64,000 nucleotides of DNA from an uncultured Algibacter sp. Its GTDB lineage: Bacteria > Bacteroidota > Bacteroidia > Flavobacteriales > Flavobacteriaceae. The notes beneath the pieces are model-generated. The model was given only the letters and a program-made list of their open reading frames with translations, did no database searches and was not told where the DNA came from. The stretch spans positions 310,001-374,000 of the forward strand of contig NZ_CANKXG010000001.1 in the NCBI RefSeq assembly GCF_947487575.1, in the 5' to 3' direction. Each line of letters begins with the position of its first letter. The first letter of the stretch is position 1. This document shows positions 44,425-52,081 of this stretch, piece by piece. Both the position numbers and the translations under genes were made by a program.

Positions 44425-44515
44425 CCCGCGTTAGGGATTGCAGTGGATAGCCCACAGCCTGACGAAGGAAGTGCGAGGACTTGTAACGGAAAGCCCGACC
44501 CTTGTGGTAACGCCC
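44425..44515 (+). repeat. dispersed intergenic repeat, copy 4
   Basis: It starts CCCGCGTTAGGGATTGCAGT, has GGATAGCCCACAGCC, GTGCGAGGACTTGTAACGGA and AAGCCCGACCCTTGTGGTA, and ends ACGCCC. This is the cleanest copy. It sits between the Lgt-like and radical SAM genes, where its hairpins could attenuate or stabilise the transcript. Confidence 0.85.
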
Positions 44516-44536
44516 AAATAATTAAAAAAACAAAAA

Positions 44537-45931
44537 ATGCCTGTTAGAAATTATACGTATTACGATTTTACTTTAAGCTTGTGCCCGGAATGCCTAAAGC
44601 GTGTGGATGCTAAAATTGTGTTTGAAAATGGTAATGTTTATATGCTGAAACGCTGTAATGAGCACGGAAATTCGAAGGTGTTAATTGCGGACGATATTGA
44701 GTACTATAAAAACATTAGAAACTATAATAAACCAAGCGAAACACCCTATAAATTTAATACACAAACGCACTATGGTTGCCCGTATGATTGTGGATTGTGC
44801 CCTGACCATGAGCAACATTCTTGCTTAACGGTTGTGGAGGTTACAGACCGTTGTAATTTAACTTGCCCAACGTGTTATGCTGGGTCTTCTCCATCCTACG
44901 GAAGACACCGAACTTTGGAGGAGGTTAAGGCGATGTTAGACACTATTGTTAGAAATGAAAAGGAACCTGATGTGGTGCAAATTTCTGGTGGAGAGCCTAC
45001 TATTCATCCGCAGTTTTGGGAAATTATGGATTATGCGAAATCCCTTCCTATCAGGCATTTAATGTTGAATACAAATGGGATTAAAATTGCTAAGGATATC
45101 GCTTTCGCGGAAAGACTAAAAACATACGCTCCAGATTTTGAAATTTATTTACAATTTGATTCCTTTGAAAATAGTGTATTGCGTGAACTTCGTGGGGCAG
45201 ATTTAAATCATATTCGTGAGCAAGCCATTACTAATTTGAATGCTGTAAACCTTTCTACGACTTTGGTTGTTACACTTCAAAAAGGATTAAACGACCATGA
45301 GATTGGAAAAATTATTGATTATGCTTTAAAGCAAAAATGTATCCGTGGTGTAACGCTTCAGCCAACACAAATTGCAGGACGTTTGGAAAATTTTAATCCG
45401 GAAACAGATAGGATGACACTTACCGAGGTACGCCGGAAAATTATGGAACAAACGGATATTTTTAATCCAGATGATTTACTGCCTGTGCCATGTAATCCAG
45501 ATGCTTTAGTTATGGGCTATGCCTTAAAATTGGAAAATGAGGTGTTTCCGTTAACACGCTATATAAACCCAAATGATTTATTGGATAACAGTAAAAACAC
45601 CATTATTTACGAGCAGGATTCGCAGTTACAAGATAAAATGATTGAGCTTTTTAGCACTGGGAACTCGGTTGAAGTTGCTGAAGAAAACCTAAAAAGCATT
45701 ATGTGCTGCTTGCCAAATATTGATGCTCCAAATTTAGGTTACGACAATTTATTTCGTATTATTATTATGCAATTTATTGATGCTTATAATTTTGATGTGC
45801 GCGCTATTAAAAAATCGTGTGTGCATATTGTAAATAAAGACAATAAAATTATCCCGTTTGAAACCATGAATTTGTTTTATCGTGATGATAAAAAAGCGCG
45901 TTTAGAGGAATTAAGGAATGAGATATCATGA
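44537..45931 (+). CDS. radical SAM protein of the COG1964 / MJ0619 (tetraether lipid synthase-like) type
   Basis: 464 residues. The radical SAM cluster motif is CNLTCPTC (Cys106, 110, 113), followed by QISGGEPT (148-155). Extra cysteines are Cys16, 19 and 40 (a CPEC pair and RCNEHG) and Cys81, 85, 88 and 96 (CPYDCGLC ... C), plus Cys268, 319, 390, 391 and 428. The C-terminal KSCVHIVNKDNKIIPFETMN is also family-like. The layout matches MJ0619-type enzymes, which have several Fe-S clusters plus a rubredoxin-like site; archaeal Tes joins lipid tails by C-C bonds. The bacterial substrate is unknown. It overlaps the next gene by four bases. Confidence 0.85.
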   Translation: MPVRNYTYYDFTLSLCPECLKRVDAKIVFENGNVYMLKRCNEHGNSKVLIADDIEYYKNIRNYNKPSETPYKFNTQTHYGCPYDCGLCPDHEQHSCLTVVEVTDRCNLTCPTCYAGSSPSYGRHRTLEEVKAMLDTIVRNEKEPDVVQISGGEPTIHPQFWEIMDYAKSLPIRHLMLNTNGIKIAKDIAFAERLKTYAPDFEIYLQFDSFENSVLRELRGADLNHIREQAITNLNAVNLSTTLVVTLQKGLNDHEIGKIIDYALKQKCIRGVTLQPTQIAGRLENFNPETDRMTLTEVRRKIMEQTDIFNPDDLLPVPCNPDALVMGYALKLENEVFPLTRYINPNDLLDNSKNTIIYEQDSQLQDKMIELFSTGNSVEVAEENLKSIMCCLPNIDAPNLGYDNLFRIIIMQFIDAYNFDVRAIKKSCVHIVNKDNKIIPFETMNLFYRDDKKARLEELRNEIS

Positions 45932-46131
45932 TTAGTTTATTAGTAGAAAATGCTGCTTTAGGTTGGTATATTATTTTAATAATATTCCTAGCTTTTGGAG
46001 TTCCAACAATTCTTTTGATAGTTGGTATAGCTATAAGACAAAAAAATAAAAAAGTTTCGAACGTCTTACTAATTATAACAGCAGTTTATGCTATAATTGG
46101 TTTAGGTATTTGTGGTAGTTTAATGTTTTAA
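45928..46131 (+). CDS. two-helix mini membrane protein (paralogue A)
   Basis: 67 residues. Its ATG overlaps the radical SAM stop codon (ATGA). Two hydrophobic helices (about 13-35 and 46-66) are joined by a basic loop RQKNKKVSN; the second ends LGICGSLMF. It aligns with the next ORF over helix, loop KNKK and LGICG, so the two arose by tandem duplication. The function is unknown, but coupling suggests a membrane partner for the radical SAM enzyme. Confidence 0.65.
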   Translation: MISLLVENAALGWYIILIIFLAFGVPTILLIVGIAIRQKNKKVSNVLLIITAVYAIIGLGICGSLMF

Positions 46132-46141
46132 ATTTTTGAAA

Positions 46142-46348
46142 ATGATACATTTTTTAAGTCCGAATATGAATTTAGATGGTTTGCTATATTTAATCATAGC
46201 TATCATGTTTGGCCCTGCCATTATACTAACCATAATTGGTGTTGCAGTTCTTAAAAAGAATAAAAAAGCAGCCAAAATATTATTTATTCTTGCTGCTGTT
46301 TATGTTATTGTAAGTTTAGGAATTTGTGGTGCTTTGATAGCGGGATAA
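46142..46348 (+). CDS. two-helix mini membrane protein (paralogue B)
   Basis: 68 residues from ATG 46142; a TTG at 46136 is a less likely start. Helix 1 (GLLYLIIAIMFGPAIILTII), loop KKNKKAAK and helix 2 ending LGICGALIAG repeat the pattern of the preceding ORF. The 3' end overlaps the convergent DUF4345-like gene by 33 bases. No known family is recognised. Confidence 0.6.
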   Translation: MIHFLSPNMNLDGLLYLIIAIMFGPAIILTIIGVAVLKKNKKAAKILFILAAVYVIVSLGICGALIAG

Positions 46349-46714
46349 AACCCAAAGCCCGTAAAAACCTAAGAATAATTCTGCGAACGTCCCAAAAATA
46401 TATCCGAAAGTTGGCGTGCCATCAACAGCTAAACTTAATAGCCTCCCGAAACCTAACCCCAACATAAAAATTAGATTTGTTATTAAAGCAAGTTTTAAAT
46501 AATTAGCTTTAAAAATTCCTAAAACCCAAAGTATTGAAAACCCTAAATACAAACCCATTATAGCTTTAAAAAAATTGTGCTCATCAATAGTATTTAAATA
46601 AATATCAAATTGCGAATCTGGATTAAACCCGTATACAAAAGCCACAGGAACAACGATTAAAACAGAGATAATCAAGTGGATTTTATTAATGAAATCCTGT
46701 TTGGTTTTAATCAT
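46316..46714 (-). CDS. DUF4345-like integral membrane protein
   Basis: 132 residues with four predicted helices. The periplasmic start PVAFVYGFNPDSQFDIYLNT and the helices GLYLGFSILWVLG and LGLGFGRLLSLAVDG follow the DUF4345 pattern. No function is known for the family. The 3' end overlaps mini-protein B by 33 bases, head-on. Confidence 0.75.
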   Translation of the reverse strand: MIKTKQDFINKIHLIISVLIVVPVAFVYGFNPDSQFDIYLNTIDEHNFFKAIMGLYLGFSILWVLGIFKANYLKLALITNLIFMLGLGFGRLLSLAVDGTPTFGYIFGTFAELFLGFYGLWVLSRYQSTTNS

Positions 46715-46805
46715 TTTTACAAATATTTTTCTGCTAAAATAACAAAGACCTGTTAGGTTTTAAAAACCTAAGGGCTCTAACTCTTAAAACTCAACTAAAA
46801 ACCTA

Positions 46806-46813
46806 TATCTTTG
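46806..46813 (+). promoter_or_regulatory. -7 element of lepA (TATCTTTG)
   Basis: TAnnTTTG match 29 bases before the lepA ATG. Confidence 0.5.
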
Positions 46814-46842
46814 CGGCATCTTTTTTATGAAGATTGTTGACT

Positions 46843-48639
46843 ATGAAGAACATTAGAAATTTTTGCATCATTGCACATATAGATCACGGTAAAAGTACAC
46901 TTGCGGATCGCTTATTAGATTATACTGGATCAGTAACAGCTAGAGAACAACAAGCACAACTATTAGATAGTATGGATTTGGAACGCGAACGTGGCATTAC
47001 CATCAAATCGCACGCCATCCAAATGGAATATGAGTTAAATGGTGAAAAATATGTTTTAAACCTAATTGATACTCCTGGTCATGTTGATTTCTCTTATGAA
47101 GTATCTCGGTCTATAGCCGCATGTGAAGGCGCTTTATTAATTGTTGATGCTGCACAAAGCATCCAAGCACAAACCATTTCTAATTTATACTTGGCTCTAG
47201 AAAACGACTTGGAGATTATTCCTGTTTTAAATAAAGTAGATTTACCAAGTGCTAACCCTGAAGAGGTTACAGATGATATTGTAGATTTATTAGGTTGCAA
47301 ACCAGAAGAAGTGATTCACGCAAGTGGAAAAACAGGTTTTGGAGTTGATAACATACTAGAGGCAATTATAGACCGCGTTCCGGCTCCAGAAGGTGACCCA
47401 AATGCACCACTACAAGCCTTAATTTTTGATTCGGTTTATAACACTTTTAGAGGTATTGAAACTTATTTTAGAGTGTTTAATGGTGAAATTAAAAAGGGCC
47501 AACATATAAAGTTTGTGGCAACAGATAATGATTATTACGCTGATGAAGTTGGAACTTTAAAATTAAATCAAGTTGCAAAACAAAGTGTAAAAGCTGGTGA
47601 TGTTGGCTACCTTATTACTGGTATTAAAACCGCTAAAGAAGTAAAAGTAGGCGATACCATTACCGACTTTGCAAAACCAACAACTAATATTGTTGAAGGT
47701 TTTGAAGATGTAAAACCAATGGTGTTTGCTGGTATTTATCCAGTTGACACTGAAGATTATGAGGAGCTTCGTAACTCTATGGAGAAACTACAATTAAACG
47801 ATGCTTCGTTAGTATTTGCCCCAGAAAGTTCAGCAGCATTAGGCTTTGGTTTTCGTTGTGGATTTTTGGGTATGCTTCACATGGAAATTATTCAAGAACG
47901 TTTAGAGCGAGAGTTCGATATGACTGTAATTACAACAGTACCTAACGTATCATATCATGCCTACACGAATAAAAACCCAGATGAAGCTTTTATAGTAAAT
48001 AACCCTTCCGATTTACCAGAACCTTCAACAGTTAATAGAGTTGAAGAGCCTTTTATTAAAGCAACCATTATTACAAAAGCAGATTTTGTTGGAAATGTAA
48101 TGTCGCTTTGTATTGAAAAACGAGGGCTTATTACCAATCAAACTTATTTAACTACTGAGCGTGTTGAACTAACTTTTGAAATGCCTTTGGCTGAAATTGT
48201 ATTTGATTTTTACGATAGGCTAAAAACAGTATCTAAAGGTTATGCTTCTTTTGATTACCACCCAATTGGAATGAAAGTATCAAAATTAGTTCGTTTAGAC
48301 ATCTTACTTAATGCACAGACGGTTGACGCTTTATCTGCTTTAATACATGCCGATAACGCGCAAAATATAGGTAAAAAAATGTGCGAAAAGTTAAAAGAAT
48401 TAATTCCGCGTCAGCAATTCGATATCCCTGTTCAAGCGGCCATTGGTGCTAAAATAATTTCTAGAGAAACTATAAAAGCACTTCGAAAAGATGTTACTGC
48501 TAAATGTTATGGAGGCGACATTTCGCGAAAGCGTAAGCTACTCGAAAAACAGAAAAAAGGTAAAAAACGTATGCGCCAAGTTGGTAATGTAGAAATACCT
48601 CAGCAAGCGTTTATGGCGGTATTGAAACTAAATGATTAA
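46843..48639 (+). CDS. lepA: elongation factor 4 (LepA), ribosome back-translocase GTPase
   Basis: 598 residues from ATG 46843 ([19 protein letters not shown]); a TTG nine bases earlier is in frame but unnecessary. G motifs are [17 protein letters not shown] and NKVD. The LepA-specific C terminus ends [19 protein letters not shown]. The protein acts on stalled or misassembled ribosomes and in 30S biogenesis. A decayed second copy of its last about 30 codons lies about 500 bases downstream (49136-49224). Confidence 0.97.
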   Translation: MKNIRNFCIIAHIDHGKSTLADRLLDYTGSVTAREQQAQLLDSMDLERERGITIKSHAIQMEYELNGEKYVLNLIDTPGHVDFSYEVSRSIAACEGALLIVDAAQSIQAQTISNLYLALENDLEIIPVLNKVDLPSANPEEVTDDIVDLLGCKPEEVIHASGKTGFGVDNILEAIIDRVPAPEGDPNAPLQALIFDSVYNTFRGIETYFRVFNGEIKKGQHIKFVATDNDYYADEVGTLKLNQVAKQSVKAGDVGYLITGIKTAKEVKVGDTITDFAKPTTNIVEGFEDVKPMVFAGIYPVDTEDYEELRNSMEKLQLNDASLVFAPESSAALGFGFRCGFLGMLHMEIIQERLEREFDMTVITTVPNVSYHAYTNKNPDEAFIVNNPSDLPEPSTVNRVEEPFIKATIITKADFVGNVMSLCIEKRGLITNQTYLTTERVELTFEMPLAEIVFDFYDRLKTVSKGYASFDYHPIGMKVSKLVRLDILLNAQTVDALSALIHADNAQNIGKKMCEKLKELIPRQQFDIPVQAAIGAKIISRETIKALRKDVTAKCYGGDISRKRKLLEKQKKGKKRMRQVGNVEIPQQAFMAVLKLND

Positions 48640-48644
48640 AAAAA

Positions 48645-48682
48645 GAAAAAATGTGGCAAATTAAATTTAACACATTTTTTCT
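48645..48682 (+). terminator. terminator after lepA
   Basis: GAAAAAATGTG/CACATTTTTTC stem around an AT-rich 15-base loop, starting 6 bases past the stop. The T-run forms part of the 3' arm. Confidence 0.6.
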
Positions 48683-48706
48683 AAATTAAAATTAGAACAT
48701 GAAATT

Positions 48707-48973
48707 CTAGTTACAAGAAACTCCTTCCTGCTCTTCATATACTGACATAAAAGCACTGAATGTTACGCCTTCCAAGTCTACTGTTTGTGGTACACCTAAT
48801 GTAGTTACAGTTATTGTTCCGTCTCCATTGTCACAAATTTCACTACTAATCGTAGCTAAAGTGCATGTTTTACAAGTTCCTCCGCCATTTTCGCTATCAT
48901 CATCATCATCAGATGAACATGCTGTAAAACTGATAGCTGACACAACAGCAAGTGTTAACATAATTTTTTTCAT
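48707..48973 (-). CDS. small Cys-rich lipoprotein
   Basis: 88 residues. A signal peptide ends in the lipobox FTAC (Cys19), followed by an acidic tract SSDDDDDSENGGG, a common spacer in Bacteroidota surface lipoproteins. The mature part has CKTC, EICDN and a terminal SCN, four cysteines that could form two disulphides or bind metal. No family is recognised. It lies between lepA and the remnant of the lepA 3' end. Confidence 0.75.
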   Translation of the reverse strand: MKKIMLTLAVVSAISFTACSSDDDDDSENGGGTCKTCTLATISSEICDNGDGTITVTTLGVPQTVDLEGVTFSAFMSVYEEQEGVSCN

Positions 48974-49135
48974 AATAAATTGAGTTTTTGTTATTTGTTA
49001 ATAGATGGCACTAATTTAAAATAAAATTTAACCAAACTGATTTTTTCTTACATTATAATTGAAAAGACTTCAAAATAAGACTTATATTTTGCTACTTATA
49101 AGATTAATTAACATGGTTTTATTATAAAATTAATG

Positions 49136-49224
49136 TCTTGAAAAACAAAAGCAGTATGCACTTAGTTGGAAATGTAAAAATACCTCAACAGCCGTTTATG
49201 GTGGTTTTGAAGTTGAATGATTAG
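49136..49224 (+). pseudogene. decayed duplicate of the lepA 3' end
   Basis: One frame reads VGNVKIPQQPFMVVLKLND then TAG, against [19 protein letters not shown] at the true lepA end. Upstream similarity continues for about ten codons (LEKQ... region) with a short deletion. There is no start and no more of the gene. Confidence 0.8.
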
Positions 49225-49370
49225 TAACTTATAAAATCACTATATAACTATCTTAAATAAAAAGTAAACATTTAACTATTAATAGTTAATTTCAAGAGCG
49301 CATAATAACCAAATGCTATAAAGTGCCTTTTTTCCTCAAAAAAAAATCTTATAGAAAGAAAAGTTTCTAA

Positions 49371-49378
49371 TAATTTTG
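49371..49378 (+). promoter_or_regulatory. -7 element of the glg operon (TAATTTTG)
   Basis: TAnnTTTG match 27 bases before the glgA ATG. No -33 TTG at the expected spacing. Confidence 0.5.
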
Positions 49379-49405
49379 TATGTTTATAGAAACACAAAAT
49401 TATAA

Positions 49406-50812
49406 ATGAATATTACTCATATAAGTGCAGAATGCTATCCTGTCGCTAAGGTTGGTGGGCTTGCAGATGTAGTTGGTGCATTACCAAAATATCAAAATAA
49501 CTCTAGTATATCTTCTCAGGTTATTATGCCTTATTATGATGTAAAATTTACTCAGGCAAATACTTTTACCTCAGTATTTAAATCAGAGTTAAGCATAGGC
49601 GATTTAACTTATAAATTCAATATATTAAAGCTTAAAAAAAATAATTTAGATTTTGACGTTTTTTTTGTAGATATACCTAATTTACTTTTTAAAGATTATG
49701 TATACTCATTTAGTGATACCGAACGTTTTTTAGCATTTCAAATAGCAACTTTAGACTGGATGTTAAGCTGGGACAAATACCCCGATATTATTCATTGTCA
49801 TGATCATCATACAGGGCTTATACCTTTTATGTTACAAGAAAGTTTTAAATATGAAAGTTTTAGAAAAATACCAAATATTTTAACCATCCATAATGCGCAA
49901 TATCAAGGATGGTTTTCACATGATAATGTAAATTTAATACCTTCTTTTAATTTTGATAACGTTGGTTTATTAGATTGGGGTGGTAATATAAACCCGCTAG
50001 CAGCTGCAATAAAATGCGCATGGAGTGTTACAACAGTATCGCCTAGTTATATGGAAGAATTAAAAACATCTGCTAACGGATTAGAATCTTTATTAAGCAG
50101 TGAAAGCTCAAAATGCTCTGGTATTTTAAACGGTATAGACTCCAACGTTTGGAACCCAGAAACAGACAGTTACATAGTAAAAAACTATAGCAAAAAAACG
50201 ATTGCTTCTGGAAAAAAGGCTAACAAAAAAGAATTATGCGACACCTTTAATTTAGATATAGAAAAACCTCTTTTTGCTTTTATTGGTAGGTTAGTTGATG
50301 AAAAAGGTTCCGATTTATTTCCCGAAGCTTTTAAAATAGCTTTAAAAAATCCAAATATTTCTATACTCCTTCTTGGTTCTGGAAATAAAGAGGTTGAGCG
50401 TAAATTAGAAGCCTTAAAAAAAGAATTTAAGGGGCAATACAATGCCTTTATTGGCTATGATGAAAAGCTATCACATATCATCTATTCTGGCGCAGATTTT
50501 CTGTTAATGCCCTCTCGAGTTGAACCTTGTGGTTTAAACCAAATGTATGCTTTGCGCTATGGAACTATTCCTATCGTAAGAAGCATTGGTGGTTTAAAAG
50601 ACACTGTTACTGATATTTCTGAAGAACATGGTTTTGGAATTTGTCATGACAATGTTACTGTAACAGAAATAACAACAGCTATTAAAAGAGGCACAAAGCT
50701 TTATGAAAAACAACCTGAATTTAAAAAAATTAGAACACAAATTATGAAGATAGACCATTCATGGGATGCTTCAGCAAAACAATATATCAATTTGTATAAC
50801 TCAATAAACTAA
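49406..50812 (+). CDS. glgA: glycogen/starch synthase (ADP-glucose type, GT5)
   Basis: 468 residues. The N-terminal ADP-glucose motif is KVGGLADVVGALP near residue 15. IHCHDHHTGLIP and LTIHNAQYQGWF follow. The C-terminal GT-B half has FIGRLVDEKGSDLF and the acidic EPCGLNQMYALRYGTIPIV, the GT5 catalytic region. It elongates alpha-1,4-glucan from ADP-glucose. It is the first gene of glgA-glgC-glgB, 6 bases from glgC. Confidence 0.95.
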   Translation: MNITHISAECYPVAKVGGLADVVGALPKYQNNSSISSQVIMPYYDVKFTQANTFTSVFKSELSIGDLTYKFNILKLKKNNLDFDVFFVDIPNLLFKDYVYSFSDTERFLAFQIATLDWMLSWDKYPDIIHCHDHHTGLIPFMLQESFKYESFRKIPNILTIHNAQYQGWFSHDNVNLIPSFNFDNVGLLDWGGNINPLAAAIKCAWSVTTVSPSYMEELKTSANGLESLLSSESSKCSGILNGIDSNVWNPETDSYIVKNYSKKTIASGKKANKKELCDTFNLDIEKPLFAFIGRLVDEKGSDLFPEAFKIALKNPNISILLLGSGNKEVERKLEALKKEFKGQYNAFIGYDEKLSHIIYSGADFLLMPSRVEPCGLNQMYALRYGTIPIVRSIGGLKDTVTDISEEHGFGICHDNVTVTEITTAIKRGTKLYEKQPEFKKIRTQIMKIDHSWDASAKQYINLYNSIN

Positions 50813-50818
50813 CCAACT

Positions 50819-52078
50819 ATGATTAACAACAAGGTTTTAAGCATAATATTAGGAGGCGGTCAAGGCTCAAGATTATATCCATTAACAGAGTCAAGATCTA
50901 AACCCGCAGTACCAATTGCTGGAAAGTACAGATTGGTAGATATTCCAATATCTAACTGTATCAATGCGGATATAAAACGTATGTATGTGTTAACTCAGTT
51001 TAATTCAGCATCATTAAATAGACATATAAAAAACACTTATCACTTTAGTTTTTTTAGTTCAGCATTTGTTGATGTTCTTGCCGCAGAACAAACTCCTGGC
51101 AATAAAGGATGGTTTCAAGGAACTGCCGATGCTGTAAGACAAAGTATGCATCATTTTGTTAGACATGATTTTGAGTATGCGCTAATACTTTCTGGTGATC
51201 AATTATACCAAATGGATTATGAGGAAATGATTAAAGCACATGAAGAAAGTGGCGCTAAAATATCAATTGCTACAATTCCTGTAAATGCTAAAGACGCAAC
51301 TTCTTTTGGTATTTTAAAATCAGATGATAAAAATGTAATCACCTCTTTCATTGAAAAACCTGATAGTAGTTTATTACCCGATTGGACTTCAGATGTTAGT
51401 GATGATATGAAAGCTCAAGGACGTAATTATTTGGCATCTATGGGTATTTATATTTTTAATAGAGATTTATTAATTGAATTAATGAATGATGAATCTACTA
51501 TAGATTTTGGTAAAGAAATTATTCCTCAAAACATAGATAAACATAAAACTTTAAGTTATCAATATGAAGGTTATTGGACAGATATCGGAAATATCGATTC
51601 GTTTTTTGAAGCTAATATTGGATTAACAGACGATATTCCAGACTTTGATTTATACGACAAATCTAAACGTATTTATACTAGAGCTAGAATGTTACCAACC
51701 ACAAAAATAGCTGGTACCGCACTTAATAAAACTGTAATTGCAGAAGGTTGTATAATTAGTGCTGCAAAAATTGAAAAATCGGTAATTGGAATTCGTTCAA
51801 GAATTGGAGACGAATCTACAATTATAAATACCTATATGATGGGTAATGACCATTATCAAAATATAGACGATGTTAATAACTCCAATATCCCTACTATTGG
51901 AATTGGAGCACGTTGCTTTATAAAAAATGCCATCTTAGATAAAAATTGTAGTATTGGTGACGATGTTAGAATTAATGGAGGAAATTTAAAAGATACAGAA
52001 ACGGATACTTATGCCGTAAAAGACGGCATAGTAGTTATCAAAAAAGATGCTATTATCTCTAATGGTACTGTAATATAA
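50819..52078 (+). CDS. glgC: glucose-1-phosphate adenylyltransferase
   Basis: 419 residues. The nucleotide-binding loop ILGGGQGSRLYPLTESRSKP is followed by PAVPIAGKYRLVDIPISN, and LSGDQLYQMDY carries the metal-binding Asp. The C-terminal left-handed beta-helix (IIINTYMMGNDHYQ region, GARCFIKNAILDKNCSIGDD) is complete. It makes ADP-glucose from glucose 1-phosphate and ATP, the committed step of glycogen synthesis, and is usually allosterically controlled. Confidence 0.96.
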   Translation: MINNKVLSIILGGGQGSRLYPLTESRSKPAVPIAGKYRLVDIPISNCINADIKRMYVLTQFNSASLNRHIKNTYHFSFFSSAFVDVLAAEQTPGNKGWFQGTADAVRQSMHHFVRHDFEYALILSGDQLYQMDYEEMIKAHEESGAKISIATIPVNAKDATSFGILKSDDKNVITSFIEKPDSSLLPDWTSDVSDDMKAQGRNYLASMGIYIFNRDLLIELMNDESTIDFGKEIIPQNIDKHKTLSYQYEGYWTDIGNIDSFFEANIGLTDDIPDFDLYDKSKRIYTRARMLPTTKIAGTALNKTVIAEGCIISAAKIEKSVIGIRSRIGDESTIINTYMMGNDHYQNIDDVNNSNIPTIGIGARCFIKNAILDKNCSIGDDVRINGGNLKDTETDTYAVKDGIVVIKKDAIISNGTVI

Positions 52079-52081
52079 TAT

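Larger units (their letters stand above)
48974..49405. other. 432-bp region between the Cys-rich lipoprotein and glgA
   Basis: It is AT-rich, with no intact gene. It contains the lepA 3'-end remnant (49136-49224), the presumed promoter of the lipoprotein gene at its left and the glg operon promoter at its right. Confidence 0.6.

Noticed and set aside
49136-49224. lepA remnant as a functional short gene
   Set aside because: No start codon or upstream domain remains; it is kept only as a pseudogene fragment.
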